NCBI RefSeq assembly: GCF_009936235.1
Contig: NZ_AP022314.1
Coordinates: 2,480,001-2,544,000, forward strand
DNA from: Mycobacterium xenopi
GTDB lineage: Bacteria; Actinomycetota; Actinomycetes; Mycobacteriales; Mycobacteriaceae
Length of the DNA stretch: 64,000 nt
Reading direction: 5' to 3'
The position numbers were made by a program, and so were the translations under genes. The notes below the pieces were generated by a model. The model made no database searches. It was not told the DNA's origin and was given only the letters and a program-made list of their open reading frames with translations. Below are positions 1 to 8,867 of the stretch, piece after piece. Positions within the stretch are counted from its first letter, which is position 1; the number at the start of each line of letters is the position of its first letter.

Positions 1-166
1 GTGGGTCGCCGGGGCACCAATGGGTGCAGGTCATCCCGCCGGGGCAGTTCCCACCTTGATAACTAGGGCCGGTGGCCTGAGCGGTTCCGGGTCCCACACC
101 GAATCCGGCCACGCCGAGACTGCCCGACACCATCATGATGGTTGCGAACCGCACGATTCGGCCCAT
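1..166 (-). CDS. Small secreted Cys-rich protein, partial (3' end outside window)
   Basis: Reading the minus strand from ATG at 166 gives 55 codons that run off the window edge. The start is preceded by a good Shine-Dalgarno (AAAGGA about 8 nt upstream). The N-terminus is a basic start, a hydrophobic stretch and an AxA-like GTAQA site near residue 31, so it is a secretory signal peptide. The mature part is Gly/Pro/Cys-rich and contains HWCPGDP, a motif I associate with a family of short exported mycobacterial proteins of unknown function. The coding frame is clear; the function is unknown. Confidence 0.7.
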   Translation of the reverse strand, partial: MGRIVRFATIMMVSGSLGVAGFGVGPGTAQATGPSYQGGNCPGGMTCTHWCPGDP

Positions 167-380
167 TGTGGTTCCTTTCGTGAGGGACGTTACCCCGGTG
201 GCGTTGTCAGTGCAGCCCACAAAGCCGGAGGCCTGGATATCGATCTCGACTACTATGCCGGGTTTGGACAGCGGCTGCATGGCAAATGCGGCAAAACGAG
301 CCACGTGTACCGCAGTGACATCAGCCCTATTGTCTCCCAGCGAAATTGGCTCAGCACATGCGCAGCACGGGTGCGGCCCT

Positions 381-608
381 CTACTCATGCTGATGAGGCC
401 TTGTGGTGTGAGCCGAGTAAGCGTGGACGAGTGCACTGCTGAGTTTCGATATGACGTGGGTGAGTTCGTGTTCGGCGTCGTGTGCAATGTGGTGGGCATC
501 GTTGAGGCTGAGCCTTGGATCTATGTCGAGTTCGGCGTCGGCGTGCAAGCGGTGGCCGATCCGGCGCATGCGCGGTGCCTTTCGTCGGTGTGGTGATGCG
601 CAGCGCAA
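381..608 (-). pseudogene. C-terminal remnant of a cation diffusion facilitator (CDF) transporter
   Basis: The last ~60 codons read RRIGHRLHADAELDID followed by a His-rich AHHIAHDAEHELTH segment and a KLSSALVHA strand. This is the cytoplasmic metal-binding/dimerisation domain found at the end of CDF-family Zn/Fe/Mn efflux proteins. The membrane domain (about 200 residues, six segments) is missing: upstream sequence has no in-frame homologous continuation, and the region toward the IS256 element holds only short frames I cannot assign. It is therefore a 5'-deleted relic. The first residues before RRIGH are probably not native. Confidence 0.6.
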
Positions 609-813
609 CTTTCGTGAGTCATTGTCCGACCGCTTTTAGTGGTTGATCGCCTCCAAGGGAGCGGATCTCGCAGTCGCTGCGGTGATGCGCTGGGATGCCA
701 GGGACGGCGCGCCGGGCGTTGAACACCGGATCGATCACCAATGGGCGGACATCCTGGTTTTCCAGGCCGTAGACCATGGCGTGTCGGTCCGGCGGGCGGG
801 TCGTGTCCCTCCG

Positions 814-2279
814 GCGGTGTAAAAGAGTTCGGACGTAGGTTCCCTCCAAGACCGGCGAGTCTAAGGAAAGGAGCCTACGTCCGTGTCGAAGAGGTTATCG
901 CCTGCGCAGCGGTTGCAGGAAGAAATTGATGGGGTGTTCGCTGGCGGTGAGGATCTGGCGGGTGCGATTGAGGAGGTGGCGCGGTTGGGTGCGCGGTTGT
1001 TGTTGCAGACCGCGATCGAGGCCGAGGTGAGCGCGTTTTTGGGCCGGGAGCGCTACCAGCGGGCCGCGGCAGCCGAGGATGCACGTGCGGGGATGCGCAA
1101 CGGCTATTGCCCGACCACGGTAAAGACCACGGCGGGGCCGGTGACGCTGCAGCGGCCTAAGGTGCGTGGCACCACTGAGCGGTTCGCTTCCCAGCTGTTC
1201 GGTACGGGGGTGACCAAGACCAACGCGCTGGAGTCGCTGGTGATCGCCGGGTTCGTGCGCGGGTTGTCGACCCGCGATGTGGAGGCCACCTTGGTCGAGG
1301 CGCTGGGTGAGGCTGCGGCGGTGTCGAAGTCGACGGTGTCGCGGATCTGCGAGGACATCCGCGACCAGTTCGAGGCCTGGAGCGCTCGCCGGCTCGATGA
1401 CATCGAGCTGGATTACCTGTTTCTCGACGGCAGCCACTTCAAATACCACGCCAATGCCTCGGCCGAGCCGGTGTTGGCCGCCTGGGGCATCGACACCGAC
1501 GGCAAACCGGTGTTCGTCGGGCTGGATGCGGCCGCCAGCGAGTCCGGCGATGCCTGGGAGGGTTTCTTGACCGGGCTCGGCGAGCGCGGCCTGGCGTGTC
1601 CGCTGCTGGTGATCAGCGACGGTGCACCCGGGCTGATCGGCGCGGTCGAGACCACCATGGGCGCAGCGCTGCGGCAACGCTGCCTGATCCATCGCGCCCG
1701 CAATATCTTGGCCAAGGTGCCCAAGAACGCCCAGGCCGACATCAAGGCCGATTACTGGGCGATCTTCGACCTGCCCGACAACATCGAACCCGGCCTGGAT
1801 GCGGTCAAACTCGCCCAGAGCCGCATCGACACGTTCGCCAAACGCTGGCGCGACTCCTACCCGGCGGCGGTGCGCTGTCTGCTCGATGACCGCGAATCGC
1901 TGACGGTCTACCTGCGATTTCCGCGCGAGCACTGGACACGGGTGCGTCACTCCAATTTCATCGAGCGCACCTTCGGCGAGACCCGCCGCCGCGTCAAGGT
2001 GATCGGCCGGCTGCCCGGCGAACACTCCTGCCTCAAACTGGTGCGGGCGGTGCTCGACCGCGCCTCGGCCGGATGGCGCGGATTCACCATGACCCCGGCC
2101 GGGCTGCGGCTCCTGCAAGATCTGCGCCGCACACTGCACGACCCACCAACCCATCTGCCACAAAAGAATTCGGAAACTCACACCAAAACCGGTGCGACGC
2201 CGACCGAGCTTGTCAGCGCCACCGCATAAAATCATGAACGCAAGCGAGCGGAGCCTACGTCAGGACACTTTCACACCGC
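814..2279 (+). mobile_element. IS256-family insertion sequence
   Basis: One intact transposase gene lies between imperfect inverted repeats of about 30 bp. The left repeat (814-843) starts GCGGTGT and contains GACGTAGG; the right repeat (2250-2279) is its inverted counterpart and ends ACACCGC. Similarity may extend a few bases outward (GTCCC/GGGAC at 805-809 and 2284-2288). I see no convincing 8-9 bp target duplication. A further copy of the GAGCCTACGTC part of the end lies just before the transposase start at about 872. The element ends 40 bp before the EspC-like gene at 2319. Confidence 0.85.
883..2229 (+). CDS. IS256-family (mutator-type) transposase
   Basis: A 448-aa DDE transposase, slightly longer than the ~400-415 aa usual in the family because of a polar C-terminal tail. 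The three acidic catalytic positions are visible: Asp in YLFLDGSHFK, Asp in LVISDGAPGL and Glu in HSNFIERTFGE, with the family CLIHRARN motif between the second and third. The start is GTG after an AAGGAAAGGAG ribosome-binding site. The frame is open throughout, so unlike the other transposases in the window it may be functional. Confidence 0.93.
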   Translation: MSKRLSPAQRLQEEIDGVFAGGEDLAGAIEEVARLGARLLLQTAIEAEVSAFLGRERYQRAAAAEDARAGMRNGYCPTTVKTTAGPVTLQRPKVRGTTERFASQLFGTGVTKTNALESLVIAGFVRGLSTRDVEATLVEALGEAAAVSKSTVSRICEDIRDQFEAWSARRLDDIELDYLFLDGSHFKYHANASAEPVLAAWGIDTDGKPVFVGLDAAASESGDAWEGFLTGLGERGLACPLLVISDGAPGLIGAVETTMGAALRQRCLIHRARNILAKVPKNAQADIKADYWAIFDLPDNIEPGLDAVKLAQSRIDTFAKRWRDSYPAAVRCLLDDRESLTVYLRFPREHWTRVRHSNFIERTFGETRRRVKVIGRLPGEHSCLKLVRAVLDRASAGWRGFTMTPAGLRLLQDLRRTLHDPPTHLPQKNSETHTKTGATPTELVSATA

Positions 2280-2318
2280 TCCTGGGACGCCACCGGCGTG
2301 GTCGAGGAGGAGGTCACT

Positions 2319-2606
2319 ATGGCAGACGAAGTCAAGCTGAATCCTGCCGCGTTGCGGGCCGCATCGGGCACCATCGCGCGTCATGCCGGGCAGGTGGCGT
2401 CGGCAGCGGGACGCGTCACCGGGTCCACCGAGATGGCGGGTGTTGCCGCGACCGGCGTGCACAGCGCATTCAGCGGATTCTGCGGTGAGTTTTCCCAGCG
2501 GCTCTGGGCAGCATCGGCGGCGCTGGTGAGCGTGGCCGGCTCGTTTACCGCGATGGAGGACACCAACAGCCAAGCGCTGGCCTCGATTGCGCCCGGGCAG
2601 GTGTAG
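2319..2606 (+). CDS. EspC-like / DUF2580 ESX secretion-associated small protein (cassette A)
   Basis: A 95-aa, Ala/Ser-rich, predominantly helical protein of the size of EspC-type type VII secretion partners. The ATG at 2319 is chosen because a GAGGAGGAGG ribosome-binding site sits 6-8 nt upstream. It has the family layout: a helix (LNPAALRAASGTIARHAGQV), a Gly-containing turn and a second helix. Where related proteins carry YxxxD/E near the C-terminus this one has FTAMED, a Phe variant. It lies 2 nt before the large effector-like gene, so the two are probably co-expressed and the products may pair for export. The family call is by composition and layout, without a search. Confidence 0.72.
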   Translation: MADEVKLNPAALRAASGTIARHAGQVASAAGRVTGSTEMAGVAATGVHSAFSGFCGEFSQRLWAASAALVSVAGSFTAMEDTNSQALASIAPGQV

Positions 2607-2608
2607 CC

Positions 2609-4285
2609 GTGGCTGCCGCGGGTGGGCCGATGACGCGTTCGCGCATCGAGGCGTTCGACCAGACCGCGCAGGCGCTGGCCGATCTCGCGGATCGCTTGCG
2701 GTCGGCCACGCCGGTGCTGCAGCAGGCCGTCGACGACTACGTCGATCAGATGGGGGCACCCAACGGGACCGAGTGGGAGGGTGACACCGCTGCGTCGTAT
2801 TTTGCGACCGCCACCAGTGATCGGTTGTCCTCGGTGGCTCCTGCGATTACCCACGCTAACGAGCTGGCCGATATCTCTGCGCGCGGCTCGGATTACCTGC
2901 TGGGTGCCCGCGAGGCGGCGCTGGAGGCCATCAGCCAAGCCGAAGCCGACGAGTTCACTGTGGGCGAGGATCTGTCGGTCAGCGACAACTATGCGTGGGA
3001 GTCACGCGAACAGCAGGCGGCCCGCCAGGCTGCCGCGGTGGCCCATCGCAACTACATCGCGCACCTGGCGGCCCGGCTGGAAGCCGCGAACGCGAGCATC
3101 GCCGGGCAACTCAATGCGGGCGCCGCGGAGATGACCGCCCTAACGCCCGCGCACTGGCGCGAGCCGTTCGCCACATCCGCGCAGACCGCCCCGCGCGATC
3201 CCAACACCACACCGAAACGCGAGGAACGCCAGGGCAAGGTTCTGGCCGTCGACCGCACATTCAAGCGAGACGGCGGCGCAGACCCGAAACCACCGGCCGA
3301 CGATCCCGCCGCCGATGCCGCCCGCCGCTACGGCCAGACGCAGCGGGCGGCGGATCAGGCCATTGTCGATAAGGCCAAGCGGGAGGGCAGGACTCACTAC
3401 CAGACCAATGACGCAGGCCAGCCCGGCAACATGACCGACGAGGAAGCCGCCGCCCAACAGCGGCTCAAAGATTACGCAGCCATCACCGACCCCACCGGCC
3501 GCTTCGGGCCCGGCTACGACCAGCAGCAAGCCGCACAAACGCGCCGGCTAGCCGGCGAACGCCTCGATGACTACAACAAGTCCAAGTTCGTCGGTCCCCT
3601 TCCCACCGACACCGTCACAGGTGCGGATGCCCGAACCCGCGCACAGGCCCGACTCGAACTGCAACACGCCCTCGAACAGGGTCAAGCCGCATGGCACCCG
3701 CAACCCATGACAACAGACGAGGCCACCCGGATCATCGACCAGATGGAAGCCACCGACCGGGCGAGTGTTCTGACCAGACTCCAACAACAGCTTCAGCAGG
3801 CCGGCATGACACCAGCCGGGGCGGCCCAGGTCGCCCAGGGCATAGCCCACGGAACAATCCCGCAAGAGTATGTGGACGCTGCCGCAGCAGCCGGCAAGCC
3901 TTTCGATGCCGGAAAAGAGGGGATTGACAAGTTCGCCGAGTCATTGCCCACCGGCAAACACTGGGCACCGGGGGTCGCCTTCTCTGCCCAGGACATCGAG
4001 GTGCTCAAGAAGCTCGGCCGTCACATCGGCTACGTAGGCAATGCCCTCGAACTCGGCACGGGGCTCTACGAGGTATTCGGAGAAGATAAGTCGCCCTTGG
4101 AAGTTGGCGCAAAAGCCGCCGGCGGCTTCGGTGGTGCATATGTAGGCGGCGAGTTTCTCGGCACGGTAGGCGCTGCTGCCGGTGGCCCGCCCGGAGCATT
4201 CATAGGTGTGCTGATCGGTGGCACAGCCGGCGCATTCGTCGGCGAAGCTGGTGTTGAGCGAGCTATCGAATGGTTAAAGGAATAG
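2609..4285 (+). CDS. Putative type VII-secreted effector with glycine-zipper C-terminus (cassette A)
   Basis: A 558-aa protein. Residues 1-~185 form a helical domain with a Trp-Glu-Gly turn (W56) and an FTVGEDLSVSD motif (116-126). This domain is collinear with the N-terminus of the hydrolase at 22650-24338. Residues ~190-300 are charged and Pro/Asp-rich. Residues ~300-480 are a Gln/Ala-rich helical region. Residues ~497-545 are a run of GxxxG-type repeats (GGFGGAYVGGEFLGTVG, then IGGTAGAFVG), a glycine zipper typical of membrane-inserting proteins. It sits between an EspC-like gene and a six-segment membrane protein. Inference: a secreted, possibly pore-forming effector. The start may instead be ATG at 2630. 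Confidence 0.6.
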   Translation: MAAAGGPMTRSRIEAFDQTAQALADLADRLRSATPVLQQAVDDYVDQMGAPNGTEWEGDTAASYFATATSDRLSSVAPAITHANELADISARGSDYLLGAREAALEAISQAEADEFTVGEDLSVSDNYAWESREQQAARQAAAVAHRNYIAHLAARLEAANASIAGQLNAGAAEMTALTPAHWREPFATSAQTAPRDPNTTPKREERQGKVLAVDRTFKRDGGADPKPPADDPAADAARRYGQTQRAADQAIVDKAKREGRTHYQTNDAGQPGNMTDEEAAAQQRLKDYAAITDPTGRFGPGYDQQQAAQTRRLAGERLDDYNKSKFVGPLPTDTVTGADARTRAQARLELQHALEQGQAAWHPQPMTTDEATRIIDQMEATDRASVLTRLQQQLQQAGMTPAGAAQVAQGIAHGTIPQEYVDAAAAAGKPFDAGKEGIDKFAESLPTGKHWAPGVAFSAQDIEVLKKLGRHIGYVGNALELGTGLYEVFGEDKSPLEVGAKAAGGFGGAYVGGEFLGTVGAAAGGPPGAFIGVLIGGTAGAFVGEAGVERAIEWLKE

Positions 4286-4326
4286 TGTATGACGGGTTTA
4301 ACAGCGCAATCTGTCGGCGGTGAGCC

Positions 4327-5076
4327 GTGAAGGTAGCTGATGTGGCTTCACATCCGTCGCTCCACCAGCCACACACCCTGATTTTCTTCATCGCCACGCT
4401 GGTATGTCTGGCGGTCGCGGTGTTGCCGCCGCTCTTTCTCAAGCGGGACCGTAGCTGGGAAAGGCGTGTTGCTTGGAGCGGAACCGGCGGAGCGGCTCTC
4501 TGCGCTTTTCTTGCTTCAGTTCCCGACTGGAAACTAGGCATTGGCTTATCGCTATTTATCTGGGGTATGACGGTATTCACCGCATACTTCACTACCCCAT
4601 ACATTAAGATTCGCGGCAAAATTTATGCATTCCACATCCAGGACAGCCAACCCGACCCGTCGCCGGCCGCTACAGCCCCGCCGGGCATCGACGGCCGTGA
4701 CTATGACCGTGCACCCGACTCCTACGGAGGATCGGTAACCGCCATAAAGCTTTGGTGGCTGGGCGTTCCCACCACAGCCATGTTTGCATTCGGTGTGGTC
4801 GGATACTTTATCGACAAGGAGAAACCTTGGATCGCGGCAGCGGGTGGCGCCGTTATTGTGCTGGCAGCCATTGGCTTAGGTCACGGTGATGCGAGCTGGG
4901 GCTATCCGGTTGCCCGCGGGCAGCGCGTGCAGTTCGCCATTATTTCGATCATTACCCTGGGTGTGTTCACCGTTTTGTACCTTATCGCATATCGGGCGGG
5001 AAGCCGCTGGCCGTTGCGTCTTGAACAGTCCTTTGAATACCGCGCCCACCCGCGCCACCAGAAGAGGTATCCGTAG
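4327..5076 (+). CDS. Six-segment membrane protein, candidate immunity protein (cassette A)
   Basis: A 249-aa protein with about six hydrophobic segments (roughly residues 18-39, 48-65, 70-89, 143-163, 168-187 and 201-222) and a polar Pro/Asp-rich loop of ~50 residues after the third. The GTG start follows the effector gene by 41 nt on the same strand. I recognise no enzyme family. A small polytopic protein directly after a gene with a glycine-zipper end is the usual position of an immunity protein protecting against a membrane-active toxin; this is inference from context only. It could equally be an unrelated membrane protein. Confidence 0.55.
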   Translation: MKVADVASHPSLHQPHTLIFFIATLVCLAVAVLPPLFLKRDRSWERRVAWSGTGGAALCAFLASVPDWKLGIGLSLFIWGMTVFTAYFTTPYIKIRGKIYAFHIQDSQPDPSPAATAPPGIDGRDYDRAPDSYGGSVTAIKLWWLGVPTTAMFAFGVVGYFIDKEKPWIAAAGGAVIVLAAIGLGHGDASWGYPVARGQRVQFAIISIITLGVFTVLYLIAYRAGSRWPLRLEQSFEYRAHPRHQKRYP

Positions 5077-5145
5077 GAGCAGATGAGCACGACGACGATG
5101 AGCCCGACGACGGGGCGGCGGGTGGCGTGCTCCACAACTTAGCTC

Positions 5146-5603
5146 TCAACCCGCGAGGAGTTCCCGCACGTCTGACACGGTGATCGCCGAGCTGAACAGC
5201 TCACCCTCGTCCATCACGGCAGTGAACAGTTCACGCTTGCGCTGCTGCAGGCCCACCACTTTCTCCTCGATCGTGCCTGAGGATACGAGTCGGTAGACGG
5301 TGACCGGACGGGTCTGCCCGATGCGGTGGGCCCGGTCGACGGCTTGGGCCTCGGCGGCCGGGCTCCACCACGGGTCGCACAGAAAGCAGTAGTCGGCCTC
5401 GGTCAGGTTGAGCCCGAAGCCGCCGGCCTTGAGGCTGATGAGGAACACCTGGTTGGCGCCCTCGCCGAATGCGGCGAGCGCCGCCGCGCGCCCACGGGCG
5501 CTCACCGACCCGTCCATATAGCTGTAGCCGATCCCGGCCGCGTCCAGGTGTGACCGCAGGATGCCGAGGAATCCGGTGAACTGGCTGAAAACCAGTGTTG
5601 ACC
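5146..5603 (-). pseudogene. helZ: C-terminal remnant of SNF2-type helicase HelZ
   Basis: About 150 codons at the end of a minus-strand frame carry the C-terminal helicase motifs of SNF2 ATPases: TLVFSQF, ISLKAGGFGLNLT, and the motif VI region DRAHRIGQTRPV, ending in a KRELFTAVMDEG tail like that of M. tuberculosis HelZ (Rv2101, about 1000 aa). Homology stops near 5603, 12 bp before the end of the adjacent transposon. The remaining ~850 residues are not on the far side of the element, so insertion was accompanied or followed by deletion. The frame continues through transposon DNA but that part is not native. Confidence 0.85.
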
Positions 5604-5630
5604 GTCTCTCCGGGTGACGACCACGGCGGT

Positions 5631-5702
5631 CTTGTTCGTCATTGAGTTTGCCGATGTGGTTGTCGGCTTGTTCGCGGGGTTGATCTTGTTCGTGTGCACC
5701 GT
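5631..5702 (+). repeat. Transposon-end direct repeats (CTTGTTCG, 18-bp phasing)
   Basis: CTTGTTCG occurs at 5631, 5667 and 5685, that is, at offsets of 36 and 18 bp. The last two units share further bases. The position just inside the proposed left end and the regular phasing suggest transposase-binding sites. Similar inverted sequences (ATCAACCC..CGA.CA) occur at 8805-8820 near the other end. Confidence 0.45.
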
Positions 5703-5793
5703 CAGTGTGACGAGGAACTGGTGGGTGCGCGACACCCCGCTGAAGTCTTGGCGGGCTTGCGGGGTGCCGCGCTGTTAGTGCTTGGAGGCACCG

Positions 5794-6387
5794 ATGGTGA
5801 CGGTAGAGGCTGATGTTGTCGGCGTCGAGTCGCGGCTGGCGGGCGGTGGGATCGGATGCCCGACATGCCGGGATGGGGTGCTGGGCGGCTGGGGGTATGC
5901 CCGGGTCCGGCGGGTCGAGGGACTGGGCGGTCCGCTGCGGCCGCGGCGGGCACGATGCCGGGCGTGTTTGGTTACCCACGTGTTGTTGCCGGTGACCGTG
6001 TTGTTGCGCAGAGCTTATGCGGCGGAACGGATTTGGGCCGCGTTGACCTCCCGCGCCGAGGGAGCTGGGCATCGCCGGATCGGCGCGAGCCTGGGCGTAC
6101 CAGCGGCGACGGTGCGGGGCTGGCTACGACGGGCGGCTGATCGGCTCGAGGTGATTTGGAATTGGTTCTTGCGGGTGGCCGTGGCCGCTGGAGTAGATGT
6201 GCAGATCCCGGACGGGTCTGGGTGCCCATGGCGCGACGTGCTGGCCGCGGTGCAGGCGGCGACCGCGGCGATCAGGTTCCGGTTCGGTGCGGTCGGGTTG
6301 GGCGGCGCGGTGACGCCGGGGCGGGTGGTGGTCGCGGGCAGTGGCGGGCGGCTGCTGGCACCGGGATGGTCGCCACCACGCAGTTGA
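5794..6387 (+). CDS. Zinc-ribbon/HTH transposon accessory protein (DUF6431-like)
   Basis: A 197-aa protein. The N-terminus holds two CxxC pairs (CPTC about residue 24 and CRAC about residue 52), a zinc ribbon, followed by a region with a helix-turn-helix look (RIGASLGVPAATVRGWLRRA). Such proteins commonly sit upstream of integrase-type transposases in actinobacterial elements, which is the arrangement here. ATG at 5794 is preferred because GGAGG lies 6-10 nt upstream; an in-frame TTG 12 nt earlier is the alternative. The role in transposition is unknown. The last ~40 residues are low complexity. Confidence 0.55.
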   Translation: MVTVEADVVGVESRLAGGGIGCPTCRDGVLGGWGYARVRRVEGLGGPLRPRRARCRACLVTHVLLPVTVLLRRAYAAERIWAALTSRAEGAGHRRIGASLGVPAATVRGWLRRAADRLEVIWNWFLRVAVAAGVDVQIPDGSGCPWRDVLAAVQAATAAIRFRFGAVGLGGAVTPGRVVVAGSGGRLLAPGWSPPRS

Positions 6388-6501
6388 GGCTGCGCAACAC
6401 GAATCGCCCCTGCCGCTGCGGGCGATGATCGGTGATCCTCGCCAAGGCGCCTGCCCGGCAACGGTTTCGGGCAGGCCTTCGATTGGAGAGGAGAACCAAG
6501 G

Positions 6502-7960
6502 GTGTCGTTGGAGGAGCACAAGCGCCGCGAGCGGGCGCAGGCGATCGGGCTATTCCGGTATCAGCTGATCTGCCCGGCCCTGGACGAGGGGCTATCCACC
6601 AAGCAGCGCGGCAAGCTGGTGCGCGAGATCGCCGGCCAAACCCATGCCGACCCGTTCGGTAACCAGGTGCGCATCTCGCGGGAGACACTGGATCGCTGGA
6701 TCCGCCGCTACCGCGCCGGCGGGTGTGAGGCGCTGGTGCCGCCCCGCGGCGGCTGGCGGCCCGCACCGATGCGCAGGTGCTGGAGCTGGCGGCGTCGCTC
6801 AAGCGGGAAAACCCGACCCGCACGGTGGCGCAGGTGGCTCGGATCCTGCGCACCGCCACCGGGTGGGCGCCCTCGGAATCCACGCTGCTGCGCCACTTCC
6901 ATCGGCTCGATCTGATGGGGCCGGGCGGCGGGGAGGCCGCGGCGGTGTTCGGCCGGTTCGAGGCCGCCGACCCCAATGAGCTGTGGGTCGGGGACGCACT
7001 ACACGGGCCGCGGGTCGGGGACCGCAAGACCTACCTGTTCGCTTTCCTCGACGACCACACACGGCTGGCGGTCGGCTATCGGTTTGGCTTCGCCGAAGAT
7101 GCCGTGCGGCTGGCCGCCGCGTTGCGCCCGGCGTTGGCCGCCCGCGGTGTTCCGGCCGGGATCTACGTGGACAACGGCAGCGCGTTCGTCGATGCGTGGT
7201 TGTTGCGGGCGTGCGCGAAACTCGGTGTGCGCCTGGTGCATTCGGCACCTGGCCGGCCCCAAGGGCGGGGCAAGGTCGAACGCTGGTTTCGCAGCGTGCG
7301 TGAACAGTTCCTCATCGAGGTAACCGACACCAGCGGCGAGGACCTCGCCGCCGCCGGGGTCGATCACGCGACCGCGCTGTTGGAGCTTAACCGGCTGTTT
7401 GTGGCCTGGGTGGAAACCGAATACCACCGCCGTGTGCATACCGAGACCGGCCAATCGCCGCTGGATCGCTGGGAGGCGGCTGGGACCGGCTCGGGCGCAC
7501 ACCAGCGATGCCCACCGCCGACGAGCTAACTGAGGCGTTTTTGTGGTCGGAATACCGTGTGGTGACCAAGACCGCCACCGTGTCGCTGCACGCCAACACC
7601 TACCAGGTCGATCCCGCGCTGGTGGGGCGCAAGGTGGAGCTGGTGTTCTCACCCTTCGACTTGGAAACCGTGGAGGTCCGCTACCGGGACAAGAGCTACG
7701 GGAAAGCCCTGCCGCACACCATCTCCCGCCACACCCACCCCAAGGCCAAACCGGAGACCCCTCAGCCCGAGCCGCCGGCGGCGACGGGGATTGACTATTT
7801 GGCGCTGACCGCGGCCGCCCACGACGAGCAGCTGCGCGGTGATGAACGCATCGGCTATCACGCCCTCTACGGCCAGGACGACCAGATCCCCGGTCAGCTA
7901 TCCATCGACGATCTTCAGCCCACCGTCGATGACAATCCAGAAGGTGAGGTGTCGGCGTGA
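6502..7960 (+). pseudogene. Frameshifted integrase-core (DDE) transposase of the 5.6-8.9 kb element
   Basis: Three consecutive frames together make a normal ~485-aa transposase. Frame 1 (from GTG 6502) has the HTH region ending RETLDRWIRRYRAGG. Frame 2 (from about 6755 to 7480) holds the rve core with Asp in ELWVGDALHG, Asp in IYVDNGSAF and Glu in GRGKVERWFRSV. Frame 3 (from about 7480) holds the C-terminal beta-barrel (SLHANTYQVDPALVGRKVEL). Single-base lesions are needed near 6755-6765 and 7478-7485. The shifts are not at slippery sequences I recognise, so decay rather than programmed frameshifting is likely. Confidence 0.8.
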
Positions 7961-8773
7961 GTATTCAACGGCTGCAATCACATTGGGGATTCACCCGGAT
8001 GCCGTTCGGGCGTGACCTAGCACCGGGGATGCTGCATCGCCACGCCGGCCACGGTGAAGCGGTGGCCCGCATCACCTGGTGTGTGGACCAGCGCGCGATC
8101 GGGGTGATCACCGGCGAGGTCGGCGCCGGCAAAACCGTGGCCGTGCGGGCCGCCACGGCCAACCTGGATCCCTCCCGGCACGTATTCATCTACCTGGCCA
8201 ACCCCACCATCGGGGTGCGCGGCATGCTCACCCACATCGTGGCCACCCTCGGGCACACCCCCGCCTACCACAAATCCGCCCTGGCCCCACAGGCCGCCGA
8301 GGCGCTGGCCAGCGAACACGCCGAACGAGGACGCAACCCCGTGCTGGTCATCGACGAAGCCCACCTGCTGGATAACCACCAGCTCGAAGCGATCCGGCTG
8401 CTGACCAACCACGACATGGACAGCGGATCCCCATTCGCAGTCATCCTGGTCGGCCAACCCAGCCTGCGCCACCGGCTCCGGCTCGGGGTGCTGGCAGCGT
8501 TGGATCAGCGCATCGCGGTCCGCTACACCATCGCCGGAATGAGCGGCGCCGACACCGCCGACTACATACGGCATCACTTGCAAGATTGCCGGCCGAGCCG
8601 ACACGCTGTTCTCCGAGGACGCGATCGGGTTGATCCACAACGCCTCCCGTGGCCATCCCCGCGCAGTCAACAACCTCGCCCTGCACGCACTGACCGCCGC
8701 ATTCGCCGCCGATCACGCCATCGCCGACGAAAAGGCCGCCCGCATCGCGATCAGCGAAATCGCCGCGGACTGA
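7957..8773 (+). pseudogene. Frameshifted AAA ATPase (TniB/ExeA-like) of the 5.6-8.9 kb element
   Basis: A GTG start overlaps the end of the transposase frame, so the two were translationally coupled. The first ~208 codons encode an ATPase with Walker A GEVGAGKT, Walker B LVIDEAHLL and sensor-like VILVGQP. The frame then shifts at about 8583, where one extra base separates TTG from AAGATTGCC. Homology resumes in the next frame as IAGRADTLFSEDAIGLIH and ends SEIAAD with TGA at 8771-8773. Normally the ATPase selects targets and activates the transposase. Here the C-terminal lid region is out of frame, so it is probably inactive. Confidence 0.8.
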
Positions 8774-8843
8774 ACCCGATCCGCGTCAACACAACCAGCA
8801 CCACATCAACCCGACGAGCATCCCGTCACCACGCCCACCACCG

Positions 8844-8867
8844 CCCCGCTCACCACACCGAGCGGGG
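8844..8867 (+). terminator. Hairpin after the ATPase gene
   Basis: CCCCGCTC (8844-8851) pairs with GAGCGGGG (8860-8867) across an 8-nt loop, about 70 nt after the ATPase stop. There is no T-tract, so it is either an I-shaped mycobacterial-style terminator or part of the transposon end. Confidence 0.35.

Noticed and set aside
619..849. 76-codon minus-strand frame between the CDF relic and IS256
   Set aside because: It extends across the IS left end and I recognise no family; could be a relic but cannot be supported.
895..2235. 446-codon open frame antisense to the IS256 transposase
   Set aside because: It mirrors the codon bias of the true gene, has no domain and covers exactly the transposase; a shadow of high-GC coding DNA.
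7478..7510. Programmed frameshifting in the integrase-type transposase
   Set aside because: No slippery heptamer at either shift, and a third lesion in the ATPase points to decay.
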